From positions 245,177 to 309,176 of the forward strand of contig NZ_LZZS01000026.1 in NCBI RefSeq assembly GCF_014170335.1: 64,000 nt of DNA, given 5' to 3'. Under the pieces are notes generated by a model. That model searched no databases and was not told the DNA's origin. It worked only from the letters and a program-made list of their open reading frames with translations. Each line of letters opens with the position of its first letter. Within the stretch, counting starts at the first letter, position 1. This document shows, piece after piece, positions 1-9,489 of this stretch. A program made the position numbers and the translations under genes. This stretch comes from Achromobacter sp. UMC46 (GTDB taxonomy: Bacteria > Pseudomonadota > Gammaproteobacteria > Burkholderiales > Burkholderiaceae_B).

Positions 1-93
1 CAGGATTTACGGCGCGGTTTCTATAGTGGAATCGTCATCAACCAACCGGAACCGCGGATCGCGCCTTGCAGCGCTCCGCCCCGCCCCACCGCC

Positions 94-429
94 ATGATTC
101 CCCGACTGGATCGCCGCAGCCACATTTCCCCCGATCGTTCCCCGGCCACTTCCCTGCCCTTGGCGCCCTTGCCGCACTCCGACAGGGTCGCGCTGACGGT
201 CAGGATCGATACCCTGGATGCGTTGAAGGTGCGGCTGGCGCTGCACCGCGAACTGGGCGAGCGCATCGGCGTGTACCTGCTGTCGGTGGACCACGCCCAT
301 GCGCAGAGCGTCTTGCAGCTGCAATGCGCCCGGGGCGAACTTGACGCCTTGATGCACGCCGTCATGCGCGGCCTGCCGCAAGCGGAATTCGGCGCGGTGC
401 GCCCCGCCTCTGCGATCACGGTGCAATAA
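94..429 (+). CDS. Small hypothetical protein upstream of DapA-like gene
   Basis: A 111-residue protein of unknown function. The first 30 residues are rich in Pro, Arg and Ser and may not be translated, as no ribosome site is visible before the ATG. The part from about residue 36 on (VRIDTLDALKVRLALH) looks like a compact alpha/beta domain with no motif I recognise. The stop codon lies only three bases before the ATG of the DapA-like gene, which suggests translational coupling and is the main reason to believe the ORF. The start is uncertain and could be internal. Confidence 0.5.
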   Translation: MIPRLDRRSHISPDRSPATSLPLAPLPHSDRVALTVRIDTLDALKVRLALHRELGERIGVYLLSVDHAHAQSVLQLQCARGELDALMHAVMRGLPQAEFGAVRPASAITVQ

Positions 430-432
430 GCC

Positions 433-1332
433 ATGGACATGCCAGCCAAAACGGTTTTCGACGGTATCTGGTTGCCGATGGTCACGCCGCTGCGTGGCGG
501 TTATGTGGACCTGGACGCCGCGCAGGCGCTGGCCCGCTACTACCGCAACGCCGGCATCTCGGGCCTGGTCCTGTTCGGATCCACCGGCGAAGGCAATCTG
601 CTGAGCCTGTCGGAGAAGATCGACATGATCGAGGCCATCGCCAGCGATCCGCATGCGTTGCCGCTGGTGTTCGGCGCGGGCGGCGTCGATACGCGCGGCG
701 TGGCCACTGCCATCCGCCGCCTGGACAAGTACGCGCCCGACGGCTATCTGGTGCCGCCGCCCTACTACCTGGGGCCGTCGCAGCCGGGCATCCTGTGGCA
801 CTACCGGCAGATCGCCTGGGCCACGGAACGTCCCATCATCCTCTACAACATCCCCAAGCGGACCGGCGTCACCATGACTGTCGAAACCATGGAGACGCTG
901 GCGCTGCTGCCCAACTTCACGGCCGTCAAGGAATGCAACCCGTCGGTGCTGGCGACCCTGAACGCACGCGGCAAGCTGGACGCGTTGTGCGGCGAAGACC
1001 TGTCGCTGCTGGACCATTGGCTGGCCGGCGGCCGCGGCGCCATTCCGGCCGCGGCGCACCTGTACCCCGAGCGCTTCGTCGAAGTCATGCAGCTGGCGCG
1101 CGACGGCCACGCCGAAGCCGCGCGCGAATTGTTCGAACCCTTGCGCGGCCTGATCCGCCTGCTGTTCGCGGAACCCAACCCCGCCCCGCTCAAGCGCGCC
1201 CTGTCCCTGCAAGGGCTGATCGCTGACGAACTACGCATGCCCATGATGCCTGCCAGCCGTGAACTCAGCCCCCGGCTGCAGCGCGCCATGAGCGCGGTGC
1301 AGGGCTCGCCTAACCGGCTGCAGACAGCTTGA
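433..1332 (+). CDS. dapA-like: Dihydrodipicolinate synthase (DapA) family aldolase
   Basis: A 299-residue class I aldolase of the DapA/N-acetylneuraminate lyase family, which forms a Schiff base between pyruvate and an active-site lysine. Visible are the GSTGEG loop (residues 49-54), the catalytic tyrosine in YNIP (Tyr138) and the Schiff-base lysine in AVKECN (Lys166). Length is typical (about 290-300). dapB lies 25 kb away and is not linked. The family contains several enzymes (true DapA, KDG aldolase and others), so the substrate is unknown and lysine synthesis is only one possibility. The 3' end overlaps the convergent chemotaxis receptor gene by 23 bp. Confidence 0.85.
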   Translation: MDMPAKTVFDGIWLPMVTPLRGGYVDLDAAQALARYYRNAGISGLVLFGSTGEGNLLSLSEKIDMIEAIASDPHALPLVFGAGGVDTRGVATAIRRLDKYAPDGYLVPPPYYLGPSQPGILWHYRQIAWATERPIILYNIPKRTGVTMTVETMETLALLPNFTAVKECNPSVLATLNARGKLDALCGEDLSLLDHWLAGGRGAIPAAAHLYPERFVEVMQLARDGHAEAARELFEPLRGLIRLLFAEPNPAPLKRALSLQGLIADELRMPMMPASRELSPRLQRAMSAVQGSPNRLQTA

Positions 1333-2851
1333 AGATGGACACCGCGTGGGCCAGGTCGTCGGCCTGCTCGTGCAGGGTGGCCGCCGACGCGGCGAACTCC
1401 TCGACCAGCGCGGCGTTCTGCTGCGTCACGCTATCCAGGTGCGCCACGGCCTGATTGATCTGCTCGATGCCCACGCTCTGTTCCGCCGATGCCGTGGCGA
1501 TCTCGCCCATCAGCGGCGCGCTGGTGGCGGCCGATTCCAGCACGCTGCCCATCGTGGCGCTAGCCTGCTCGACGCGCTGGCTGCCGCGCGCGACCGACTC
1601 GGACGAGGTTTCGATCAAGCCCTTGATTTCCTTGGCAGCCGTGGCCGACCGCTGCGCCAACGCCCTGACTTCGCCCGCCACGACGGCAAAGCCGCGGCCC
1701 TGCTCGCCCGCCCGCGCCGCTTCCACCGCGGCGTTCAGCGCCAGGATATTCGTCTGGAATGCGATACCGTCGATCACGCTGATGATCTCGTCGATGCGCT
1801 GTGAGCTGTGCGAAATTTCGCGCATGGCGTCAATGGCGTGCTGGGTCTCTTCGCTACCCTGGCGCGCCAGCTGCGCCGCCTGCCCCGCCAACGAACTGAC
1901 TTCGCGCACGTGGTCGGCGCTTTGCTTGGCCGTGGCGGTAATCTCTTCCACGCTGGCCGCGGTCTGCTCCAGCGCCGCGGCCTGCTTCTCGGTGCGGTCC
2001 GACAAGTCCATGCTGCCCGCCGCGATCTGGCGCGACGCCGCCGCGATGGAGCCGGTGGACTGCACGATGCTGCGCACGGCCGCGTCCAGGCGTTCCTGCA
2101 TTCGCGCCATTGCGTCGAACAAGCGGCCGATCTCGCCGCGATGACGGCGCGGCACGATGCTGGACAGGTCGCCATTGGCGACGCGTTCGCACAGCGCCAC
2201 CGCCTCGTCCAGCGGACCGATGACATGCGTGCGGAAAAAGCGCAGTGCGGCGATCAGCACCAGCGCCAGCAACCCCAGCGTCACGGCGCCCTGGCGCCAC
2301 AACGTGCCGTGGAACACCGCATCCACGTCATCCACGTACAGGCCCGTGAAGATCAGCCACCCCCATTCGGCGTCATAGGCGGCGTAAGTGATCTTCGGCA
2401 AGGCCTCGGTCTCTCCCGGCCGCGGAAACCGGTACTCCACATAGCCTCCGCCCGCCTTGCCCTGGGCATACAGGTTTTCAAAAATCGGCAGGCCATCGAC
2501 GTCCTTGATGGCGCGCACATTCGTGCCCACGAGCTTGGCGTCGGGATGGACCAGCAAGGCGTAGTCGTCGCCGAAGACGCCCACATAGCCGTCCGCCCCG
2601 TAGCGCAGCTGCGCCAGCCGCCGCGCTACGTTGCGCTTGGCGTCGGCCAGCGGCACGCCCTCGCTGACGCTCTGCTTGCCGTTGCGCAGGATGCCGGCGG
2701 CAAGGTCCAGGACGTGCCGCAATTCGGTCTTGCGCTCGGCCACCATCTCGACGCGGCGCTGCCAGGCATCCCAGGCGCCCAGGACCAGGACGGCGACGCC
2801 GATGGCGAACACGAACCACAGCAGTTCCCTGCGCAGGCTGGAATTTTTCAC
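1310..2851 (-). CDS. Methyl-accepting chemotaxis protein, Cache-type sensor
   Basis: A 513-residue transmembrane chemoreceptor. TM1 is at about 11-27, a periplasmic single-Cache-like domain at 30-185 ([17 protein letters not shown], typical of sCache_2), TM2 at 188-204, HAMP at about 207-258, then a long coiled-coil signalling domain. The conserved hairpin tip that binds CheA/CheW is at about 360-396 ([18 protein letters not shown]). No C-terminal NWETF-like CheR tether is present. A GTG start is chosen because AAGGGAT lies six bases upstream. The ligand is unknown; sCache_2 receptors often bind small carboxylates. No che genes are nearby. Confidence 0.93.
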   Translation of the reverse strand: MKNSSLRRELLWFVFAIGVAVLVLGAWDAWQRRVEMVAERKTELRHVLDLAAGILRNGKQSVSEGVPLADAKRNVARRLAQLRYGADGYVGVFGDDYALLVHPDAKLVGTNVRAIKDVDGLPIFENLYAQGKAGGGYVEYRFPRPGETEALPKITYAAYDAEWGWLIFTGLYVDDVDAVFHGTLWRQGAVTLGLLALVLIAALRFFRTHVIGPLDEAVALCERVANGDLSSIVPRRHRGEIGRLFDAMARMQERLDAAVRSIVQSTGSIAAASRQIAAGSMDLSDRTEKQAAALEQTAASVEEITATAKQSADHVREVSSLAGQAAQLARQGSEETQHAIDAMREISHSSQRIDEIISVIDGIAFQTNILALNAAVEAARAGEQGRGFAVVAGEVRALAQRSATAAKEIKGLIETSSESVARGSQRVEQASATMGSVLESAATSAPLMGEIATASAEQSVGIEQINQAVAHLDSVTQQNAALVEEFAASAATLHEQADDLAHAVSIFKLSAAG

Positions 2852-2998
2852 AGGCTATCCCTTTATGTGCCATTCGCTCGCGTGAAACCATTAGCGGCAG
2901 AATGTGACGGTTTATATATTGCGTTCCGTCAGGATACGGGGGCACAGCAGGGTTTTCACCAAGTCGAAGCTGCAAGCTTGATCTAGCGCAACGCCCAT

Positions 2999-3030
2999 AA
3001 AAAAAACGCAAGACGGTAGCGTCTTGCGTT
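2999..3030 (-). terminator. Rho-independent terminator after O-antigen ligase gene
   Basis: A 10-bp stem, AACGCAAGAC/GTCTTGCGTT, with a 6-nt loop. On the minus strand it is followed by a run of T, so it ends transcription of the O-antigen ligase-like gene. A second short GC-rich inverted repeat, GGCGGGGC/GCCCCGCC, lies at 3046-3064. Confidence 0.85.
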
Positions 3031-3082
3031 CGGAAAAAGCCTGCGTGGCGGGGCCTGCCCCGCCAATCGCCCGCGCCGCTAT

Positions 3083-4348
3083 TCAGCGCGGCGCGACAGC
3101 CGCGGCCGGGCGCGGCCCGCGAGGCGTCGTCAACGCGATCAAGGTCACGACGATGAGCGAATAGTTGGGCACGCTGCGCATATTGCGGAACATCATCTCG
3201 GTCAGGCTGAAGGCGCAATAGCCCAGGCAGAACAACAAGCCCAGTTGCGCGCCCACGCGGATCACCCGGTCATCGCTGGCCAGCCGCCGGAAGAAAATGG
3301 CCGCCGGCAGCAAGTAGAGCGTCAGGATACTAATCAGACCCAGCGCCCCGTAGCCGGACAGGGCGGCCAGCATATCGTTGTGGGGCTCGCCAAAGCCTTC
3401 GACGACCTCTTCGGTCACCACGCCCTGGGCCTGCAATTGCAGCAGCTCATCGCGGAACTTGCTGGGGCCGATGCCGACGATCGGGCTTTTCTGGAACATC
3501 AGCATCGATGCGTGCCACAGCTGCAACCGGATACCGAACGACGTATCACGGTTCGTCGACGTCGCGAAACCCTGGACGTCTTTCGTAATCTCATGCATGC
3601 GGCTGCTGAACGTCCAGATGGCCGTGGCGCTTGCCGCCAGCGCCGCACAGACCGCCAGCGCACAATATATCTTTTGGCGGCGCTTCCAATTGTGCAGGCC
3701 AAGCAGAAAGACCAGCCCCAGGATAGGCAGCAGCATCCAGCTGCTGCGCGTCTCGGACGCCCAGGTAGCGATGATGCTCAAGACCACCGCCAGCAGCTTC
3801 ACGCCCATTTCGATACGCGGCCAGCGCGTGCTGGCGCCCCACCCCAAAGACAGCAGCGTCATGGCGCCGAACAGCAACGTCATGTTCGCGAACGCCACCG
3901 CGTTATAGCGTCCGCCGACATCGACCATCGCCCCGCGCCCCAGCGTCTCCATGGTCACAATGAGCAGGCCGGACCCCGCGAATGCCCCCGCGACAATGCT
4001 CCACTGCACCAGCTTGAGTCTCTGCTGCGGCGCACGCAGCAAGAGCCAGAGCACCGGAATCGCCAGCGCGAACCGCAGCAGCTTCTCCAATTCGGAATTG
4101 CTCCACACTCCCCGGACCAGGAACGTGGCGAACAGACAGCCCAGTGGCAACAACAGCGCCAGCGCGACGGGCCACAGTGCTTTGAAATCCATCGGTTCGT
4201 AACGCTTGAGCGCGTTGGCGCCGAGGGCGATCAAGGCGACCACACCGGCCAGGTAAACAACGGCGGGGCCGCCCACTGGGCTGGTCAAGGCCAGCGCGGG
4301 AACCAGCAACACAAGCCATGTGGCCAGGGATACATAAAAGCGGGGCAC
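3083..4348 (-). CDS. O-antigen ligase / Wzy_C-family membrane protein
   Basis: A polytopic inner-membrane protein of about 421 residues with around ten hydrophobic helices and a large periplasmic loop in the second half. The loop ends in the EPHNDMLAALSGYGALG motif, characteristic of the Wzy_C/WaaL family that joins O-antigen to lipid A-core or polymerises O units. I place the start at a GTG (VPRFYVSLATW) with AGG nine bases upstream. The longer ORF from 4423 would run into the icd terminator and adds a non-membrane leader. No other LPS genes are adjacent, so ligase versus polymerase cannot be settled here. Confidence 0.8.
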   Translation of the reverse strand: MPRFYVSLATWLVLLVPALALTSPVGGPAVVYLAGVVALIALGANALKRYEPMDFKALWPVALALLLPLGCLFATFLVRGVWSNSELEKLLRFALAIPVLWLLLRAPQQRLKLVQWSIVAGAFAGSGLLIVTMETLGRGAMVDVGGRYNAVAFANMTLLFGAMTLLSLGWGASTRWPRIEMGVKLLAVVLSIIATWASETRSSWMLLPILGLVFLLGLHNWKRRQKIYCALAVCAALAASATAIWTFSSRMHEITKDVQGFATSTNRDTSFGIRLQLWHASMLMFQKSPIVGIGPSKFRDELLQLQAQGVVTEEVVEGFGEPHNDMLAALSGYGALGLISILTLYLLPAAIFFRRLASDDRVIRVGAQLGLLFCLGYCAFSLTEMMFRNMRSVPNYSLIVVTLIALTTPRGPRPAAAVAPR

Positions 4349-4408
4349 AGCAATCAACCTAGTAGAAAAAGCGGGAGGACAGAGGGCATCTCGCGGGTCA
4401 GCTAGACA

Positions 4409-4438
4409 AAACCCGCCCGCCATGACGGCGGGCGGGTT
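4409..4438 (-). terminator. Terminator after icd
   Basis: A very GC-rich inverted repeat, AACCCGCCCGCC with CGGCGGGCGGGTT and a four-base loop, followed on the minus strand by TTTTG. It lies about 28 bp beyond the icd stop. Confidence 0.75.
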
Positions 4439-4466
4439 GTGCGGGAACTGCCGGGTCGGACGAAAT

Positions 4467-5723
4467 TTACATGTTTTCGATCATGACCTGGCCAAAGCCC
4501 GAGCACGACACCTGGGTCGCGCCTTCCAGCAGGCGCGCGAAGTCGTATGTGACCTTCTTGGACAGGATGGATTTCTCCATGCTGGAGATGATCAGGTCGG
4601 CGGCTTCGGTCCAGCCCATGTGGCGCAACATCATTTCGGCCGACAGGATCTCGGAACCGGGGTTCACGTAGTCCTTGCCGGCGTACTTGGGCGCCGTGCC
4701 GTGGGTGGCTTCGAACATGGCGACCGAATCCGACAGGTTGGCGCCCGGCGCGATGCCGATACCGCCCACTTGCGCGGCCAGCGCGTCGGAAATGTAGTCG
4801 CCGTTCAGGTTCAGGGTGGCGATCACGTCGTATTCGGCCGGGCGCAGCAGGATCTGCTGCAGGAAGGCGTCGGCGATCACGTCCTTGACGATGATCTCGC
4901 GGCCCGTCCTCGGATTCTTGAACTTGCACCACGGGCCGCCGTCGATCAGCTGGGCGCCGAATTCCTTTTGCAGCAGCTCGTAGCCCCAGTCACGGAAGCC
5001 GCCTTCCGTGAACTTCATGATGTTGCCCTTGTGCACCAGCGTCAGCGACGTGCGGTCGTTGTCGATGACGTACTGCGCGGCCTTGCGCACCAGGCGCTCG
5101 GTGCCTTCGCGCGACACCGGCTTGATGCCGATGGAGGACGTGTTCGGGAATCGGATCTTCTTCACGCCAAGCTTGGTCTGCAGGAACTGGATCAGTTCCT
5201 TGGCCTGCTCGCTTTCGGCCATGTATTCGATGCCCGCATAGATGTCTTCCGAATTCTCGCGGAAGATCACCATGTTGGTCTTCTCGGGTTCGCGCACCGG
5301 AGACGGCACGCCCTTGAAGTACGCTACCGGGCGCAGGCAGACGTACAGGTCCAACTGCTGGCGCAACGCCACGTTCAGCGAACGGATGCCGCCGCCGACC
5401 GGGGTCGTCAGCGGGCCCTTGATGGACACCACGTAGTCTTTGACGACTTCCAGGGTTTCATCGGGAAGCCAGACGTCGGGACCGTAGACCTTGGTGGCCT
5501 TTTCGCCGGCATAGACTTCCATCCAGTGGATCTTGCGCTTGCCGCCGTAGGCTTTCTGCACCGCGGCGTCGACGACCTTGATCATCACCGGGGTGATGTC
5601 GGCGCCCGTGCCGTCGCCTTCGATGAAGGGAACGATGGGCTGTTCAGGCACATTCAGCGAGAAATCGGCGTTGACCGTGATCTTCTGGCCGCCAGCGGGA
5701 ACCTTGATATGTTGGTAGGACAT
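4467..5723 (-). CDS. icd: NADP-dependent isocitrate dehydrogenase
   Basis: A 418-residue protein of the TCA cycle, oxidising isocitrate to 2-oxoglutarate and CO2 with reduction of NADP+. It is of the homodimeric E. coli type. The substrate and regulatory loop [13 protein letters not shown] places the phosphorylatable serine at Ser115, equivalent to the AceK target in E. coli. Also visible are [14 protein letters not shown] and the cofactor region [13 protein letters not shown]. The start is the ATG of [12 protein letters not shown], which gives the usual family length; the upstream in-frame extension is low-complexity and not part of the protein. Monocistronic, with its own terminator. Confidence 0.97.
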   Translation of the reverse strand: MSYQHIKVPAGGQKITVNADFSLNVPEQPIVPFIEGDGTGADITPVMIKVVDAAVQKAYGGKRKIHWMEVYAGEKATKVYGPDVWLPDETLEVVKDYVVSIKGPLTTPVGGGIRSLNVALRQQLDLYVCLRPVAYFKGVPSPVREPEKTNMVIFRENSEDIYAGIEYMAESEQAKELIQFLQTKLGVKKIRFPNTSSIGIKPVSREGTERLVRKAAQYVIDNDRTSLTLVHKGNIMKFTEGGFRDWGYELLQKEFGAQLIDGGPWCKFKNPRTGREIIVKDVIADAFLQQILLRPAEYDVIATLNLNGDYISDALAAQVGGIGIAPGANLSDSVAMFEATHGTAPKYAGKDYVNPGSEILSAEMMLRHMGWTEAADLIISSMEKSILSKKVTYDFARLLEGATQVSCSGFGQVMIENM

Positions 5724-5972
5724 GAATGCTCCATTTGCTCCGGGTGGTTTTTCTGCACGCGCCGCATCGGAAAGCGTCCGATTCCGCGGGGAGACCGCCC
5801 TCGCGAACCGCACACAGGATGGCGGATACCGATCAATTCTATATCGCAAAGGGCCCGCCGGGCCTCGCCCCTTCCTGAGCGGTGAAAAAAAGCCCCTACG
5901 GGGGAGCGCTTTTTGCCTGGGAACGCCCGAGCAGTAAAATACCGTTCTTCCCCCTGTATTCCGCCCCCGCAG

Positions 5973-6398
5973 ATGTTCAATCCCTCCCGCGACCAAGTCC
6001 GCGAATTCTTTATCGACACCTGGCGCAAGCACCGCGCCAACGACGTGCTGACCCCGCTTGAGGCCATGGCACTGGACTGGATCATCGAGCATCCCGAATA
6101 CCACGGCGACCTTGAAAGCCCGGATGCCATGACCACGGAGTACGACGTGGAAAAAGGGCGCACCAATCCGTTCCTGCACCTGTCCATGCACCTGGCGATC
6201 GCGGAACAGTTGTCAATCGACCATCCGCCCGGCATCCGCCGCGCTTACCAGCAGCTGACCGCGCGCTCCGACGCGCACCAGGCCGCGCACGAGATCATGG
6301 AATGCCTGGGCCAGGTGGTCTGGGAAGCGCAGCGCCTGGGCACGCCCATGGACAGCGACACCTACATCGACCTGATCCGCCGCCGCGCCAGCCTCTGA
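5973..6398 (+). CDS. DUF1841 family protein
   Basis: A 141-residue cytosolic protein matching DUF1841, a family of unknown function found mainly in beta- and gammaproteobacteria. Recognised from [13 protein letters not shown] near the N-terminus, [10 protein letters not shown], the [12 protein letters not shown] block and the HEIMECLGQ block. Its many conserved His and Glu residues could form a metal site, but that is inference. Divergent from icd across 249 bp, with a strong terminator just after the stop. Confidence 0.85.
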   Translation: MFNPSRDQVREFFIDTWRKHRANDVLTPLEAMALDWIIEHPEYHGDLESPDAMTTEYDVEKGRTNPFLHLSMHLAIAEQLSIDHPPGIRRAYQQLTARSDAHQAAHEIMECLGQVVWEAQRLGTPMDSDTYIDLIRRRASL

Positions 6399-6412
6399 CC
6401 ACCTCCCGTCAA

Positions 6413-6460
6413 CAATAAAAAAACCCTCGGCCTGTGAACTGACCCGAGGGTTTTTTATTG
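6413..6460. terminator. Bidirectional terminator between DUF1841 and cytochrome c genes
   Basis: A long inverted repeat: CAATAAAAAAACCCTCGG pairs with CCGAGGGTTTTTTATTG. It has T-tracts on both strands and serves the convergent DUF1841 and cytochrome c genes. Confidence 0.9.
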
Positions 6461-6482
6461 CCGGACGGAGGAAGCGCAAGAA

Positions 6483-6845
6483 CTACTTGCGCACGCCCAA
6501 ATCGCTTGGCAGCGAGGCCAGCCAGGCCGTCACGTTGGAGATGTCCTGGTCGGACAGCTGCGTGGCGAAGGCGCCCATGATGGGGTTCTTGCGCACATTG
6601 GCCGTGGCCGCGCTGCCGGAGGCGCCGCGCTTGTAGGCCTTCAGCGCATGGGCCAGGTAGTCGGCGTGCTGCCCGGCCAGCGTCGGGTAGGCCGGGTCCA
6701 CCGCCGTCTTGGCGTCGGCGCCATGGCAGGACGCGCAATTGAATTTGTCGAAGACGGCCTTGCCGGCCGCCAGATCCTGCGCCTGGGCCGCGGTGCCCGC
6801 GATGGCCAGGGTCGCGCCCGCAAGGGCAAGCATGGTGCGGTTCAT
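6483..6845 (-). CDS. Small periplasmic c-type cytochrome (class I)
   Basis: A 120-residue secreted monohaem cytochrome. A signal peptide occupies residues 1-22 (ends AQA). The haem site is CASCH (Cys37, Cys40, His41), and a methionine in NPIMGAF is the likely sixth ligand. It resembles cytochrome c553/c4-type electron carriers. It is the second gene of a two-gene operon, 11 bp after a related cytochrome. A perfect FNR/ANR box lies upstream of the operon, which suggests oxygen control. The redox partner is unknown. Confidence 0.9.
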   Translation of the reverse strand: MNRTMLALAGATLAIAGTAAQAQDLAAGKAVFDKFNCASCHGADAKTAVDPAYPTLAGQHADYLAHALKAYKRGASGSAATANVRKNPIMGAFATQLSDQDISNVTAWLASLPSDLGVRK

Positions 6846-6856
6846 GTGTTTGCCCC

Positions 6857-7210
6857 TTATTTGAGATTCGAGTAGTACGCGGCCAGATCGGCGATGTCCT
6901 GGTCGGACAGGCTGCCGGCAATGGCGTCCATCGTGGGATGGCTGCGCGCGCCTTTCTTGTACTCGTTAAGGGCGGTCTCGATGTACTTGGCGTTCTGGCC
7001 AGCGATCATCGGCACATGGTAGAGCTCGGGAAATGTCGCCTTGTAGCCTTCGATGCCGTGGCAGCCGATGCACATGGAGACTTTGTCTCGGGCGTTCTGG
7101 ATGTTGCCGACAGGCGCTGCGTCGGCAGCAACAGCCTGGCCGGCGATCGCACAGGATGCCATCGCGGCCAACACGGAAACCGTGCACTTCAGAGAGGTTC
7201 GCAACTTCAT
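6857..7210 (-). CDS. Small periplasmic cytochrome c553-like protein
   Basis: A 117-residue secreted monohaem cytochrome. The signal peptide covers about residues 1-29 (ends AVAA). The haem motif is CIGCH (Cys47, Cys50, His51), with Met candidates in HVPMIAG and HPTMDAI. It shares the sequence plan AGQNAKYIETALNEYKKG...LSDQDIADLAAYYS with the downstream cytochrome, so the pair probably arose by duplication. First gene of the operon and divergent from moxR. Confidence 0.9.
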   Translation of the reverse strand: MKLRTSLKCTVSVLAAMASCAIAGQAVAADAAPVGNIQNARDKVSMCIGCHGIEGYKATFPELYHVPMIAGQNAKYIETALNEYKKGARSHPTMDAIAGSLSDQDIADLAAYYSNLK

Positions 7211-7354
7211 TGGAATGGCTCTTCTTGGTATGGCTTAAGGACTAGGGCCCGCATCACACGAAAAGGCCCCCTGCAAACACGTTGCGGGTCGAACCCAACT
7301 GCAAAACCGCCTGATTGTACGATAATTGCTCAGGATTAATACCTTACGATGGTA

Positions 7355-7368
7355 TTGATCACCATCAA
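7355..7368. promoter_or_regulatory. Perfect FNR/ANR binding site
   Basis: TTGATCACCATCAA matches the consensus TTGAT-N4-ATCAA exactly. It lies 145 bp upstream of the first cytochrome gene (minus strand) and 20 bp upstream of the moxR ATG (plus strand). Activation of the cytochrome operon with the box near -41.5 would imply a leader of about 110 nt. Towards moxR the box overlaps the expected promoter or leader, so it would more likely repress. Confidence 0.6.
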
Positions 7369-7388
7369 TTCTCGGAAGCCATCAGACA

Positions 7389-8270
7389 ATGTCCGCAGCC
7401 CAGTCCGCCTCCTCCGCCTCGCCCGCACGCTTCAACGGAACCGACAGCTATGTCGCCACCGACGACCTGAAGCTGGCCGTCAACGCCGCCCTGACCCTGC
7501 AGCGGCCGCTGCTGATCAAGGGAGAGCCCGGCACAGGCAAGACCATGCTGGCGGAAGAAGTGGCACGCGCGCTGGGCCGGCCCCTGCTGCAATGGCATAT
7601 CAAGTCCACGACCAAGGCGCATCAGGGCTTGTACGAATACGACGCCGTGTCGCGCCTGCGCGACTCGCAGCTGGGCGATGAAAAAGTCCGCGACATCCGC
7701 AACTACATCGTGCAGGGCACCTTGTGGCAGGCCTTCCAGGCGGACGAACCGATCGTCCTCCTGATCGACGAGATCGACAAGGCCGACATCGAATTCCCCA
7801 ACGACTTGCTGCGCGAACTGGACCGCATGGAATTCCATGTCTACGAAACGCGCGAGACCATCTCCGCGCGGCACCGCCCGCTGGTCATCATCACGTCCAA
7901 CAACGAGAAGGACCTGCCCGACGCGTTCCTGCGCCGCTGCTTCTTCCACTACATCCGCTTCCCCGACCGCGAAACCATGCGGGACATCGTGGCCGTGCAC
8001 TATCCGCACCTGAAGCAGGATGTGCTGCGCGCCGCGCTGGACACGTTCTTCGCGCTGCGCGACGCGCCGGGCTTGAAGAAAAAGCCGTCCACGTCCGAGC
8101 TGCTGGACTGGCTGCGCCTGCTGCTGGCCGAAGACGCCACCGCTGCCGAGATCGACGCGCACACCGCAACCGCGGTGCCGCTGATGGCCGGCGCGCTGTT
8201 GAAGAACGAACAAGACGTACACCTGCTGGAACGCCTCGCGGCCATGACGCGCGGCGGCCAGCGCCGTTGA
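7389..8270 (+). CDS. MoxR-family AAA+ ATPase
   Basis: A 293-residue cytosolic ATPase. The Walker A motif is GEPGTGKT (residues 45-52) and Walker B is VLLIDEID, followed by a sensor region (VIITSNNEKDLPDAFLRRC) with an arginine finger. MoxR ATPases act as chaperones with a von Willebrand A protein to activate metalloenzymes or complexes. The VWA partner is encoded 25 bp downstream, the usual arrangement. The client is unknown; the divergent cytochrome genes are a possible link by context only. Confidence 0.92.
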   Translation: MSAAQSASSASPARFNGTDSYVATDDLKLAVNAALTLQRPLLIKGEPGTGKTMLAEEVARALGRPLLQWHIKSTTKAHQGLYEYDAVSRLRDSQLGDEKVRDIRNYIVQGTLWQAFQADEPIVLLIDEIDKADIEFPNDLLRELDRMEFHVYETRETISARHRPLVIITSNNEKDLPDAFLRRCFFHYIRFPDRETMRDIVAVHYPHLKQDVLRAALDTFFALRDAPGLKKKPSTSELLDWLRLLLAEDATAAEIDAHTATAVPLMAGALLKNEQDVHLLERLAAMTRGGQRR

Positions 8271-8295
8271 TCCCGCAGCTACCGGCGGCCCGCAC

Positions 8296-9468
8296 ATGCT
8301 GATCGACTTTTTCTATCACCTCCGGGCGCACAAGCTGCCCGTCTCGGTCAAGGAATACTTGACCCTGGTGGACGCGTTGCGCCAGGACCTGATGGCGCCC
8401 ACGCTGGACGAGTTCTACTTCCTGGCGCGCGCCACGCTGGTCAAGGACGAGTCGCTCTACGACCGCTTCGACAAGGCCTTCGGCGCCTATTACAAGGGCA
8501 TCGAAGCCGCCTTGCCGGCCGGCAAGGAGATCCCGCTGGACTGGCTGATCAAGCAATTCGAGAAAAGCCTGTCGCCCGAGGAAAAGGCCGCGATCGAAAA
8601 GCACGGCTGGGACAAGCTGATGGAGCTCTTCAAGGAACGCATGGAAGAGCAGAAGGAGCGCCACGCGGGCGGCAGCAAATGGATCGGCACCGGCGGCACC
8701 TCGCCGTTCGGCAACGGCGGCTACCACCCCGAAGGCATCCGCGTGGGCGGCGCCTCGGCCGGCAACCGCTCGGCGGTCAAGATCTGGGACATGCGCCAGT
8801 TCAAAGACTACGACGACCAGGTCGAACTGGGCACGCGCAACTTCAAGGTTGCGCTGCGCAGGCTGCGCCGCTTTGCGCGGCAAGGCGCCGAACTGGAGCT
8901 GGACCTGGACGACACCATCGCCAGCACCGCCCGCAACGCCGGCCATCTGGACCTGCGCATGGTCCCCGAACGCCACAACACCGTGAAGGTGCTGATGCTG
9001 CTGGACGTGGGCGGCAGCATGGACGACCACATCGGCCGCGTGGAAGAACTGTTTTCAGCGGCCCGCAGCGAATTCCGCAACCTGGAAGTCTATTACTTCC
9101 ACAACTGCCCTTACGAAAGCCTGTGGCAAAGCAACCGCCGGCGCCAGAACGAACGCTTCGACACCTGGGACGTGCTGCGCAAGTACAACCCGGACTGGCG
9201 GCTGATCATCGTCGGCGACGCCACGATGAGCCCCTACGAGATCCTGCAACCCGGCGGTTCCGTCGAACACTACAACAAGGAACCCGGCGCGCAATGGATG
9301 CGGCGGCTGCTGGACGCCTGGCCCAAATCGGTGTGGCTGAACCCCGAGCCCACGGCCTCCTGGCAATACCGCCAATCCATCGCGTTGATGCGCGACATCA
9401 TGCAAGACCGCATGTACCCGGTCACCGTCGCCGGCCTGGAACAGGCCATGCGGGTCCTGTCGAAGTAG
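8296..9468 (+). CDS. VWA domain protein, CoxE-like
   Basis: A 390-residue partner of the MoxR ATPase. The N-terminal half is helical (LIDFFYHLRAHKLPVSVKEYL is typical of this CoxE-like family). The C-terminal half is a VWA domain with an atypical metal-binding motif, LLDVGGSMDDH (usual DxSxS has become DVGGS), followed by VYYFHNCPYESLW and IIVGDATMSPYE. The replaced first serine may weaken metal binding, but such variants are common in this family. In operon with moxR. Confidence 0.9.
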   Translation: MLIDFFYHLRAHKLPVSVKEYLTLVDALRQDLMAPTLDEFYFLARATLVKDESLYDRFDKAFGAYYKGIEAALPAGKEIPLDWLIKQFEKSLSPEEKAAIEKHGWDKLMELFKERMEEQKERHAGGSKWIGTGGTSPFGNGGYHPEGIRVGGASAGNRSAVKIWDMRQFKDYDDQVELGTRNFKVALRRLRRFARQGAELELDLDDTIASTARNAGHLDLRMVPERHNTVKVLMLLDVGGSMDDHIGRVEELFSAARSEFRNLEVYYFHNCPYESLWQSNRRRQNERFDTWDVLRKYNPDWRLIIVGDATMSPYEILQPGGSVEHYNKEPGAQWMRRLLDAWPKSVWLNPEPTASWQYRQSIALMRDIMQDRMYPVTVAGLEQAMRVLSK

Positions 9469-9489
9469 GACCCGCGCCGAGGCTGTCCG

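Noticed and set aside
7..1212. Long open frame opposite the DapA-like gene
   Set aside because: It is the high-GC antisense shadow of the aldolase; composition is Arg/Gln/Gly-rich with no family motif.
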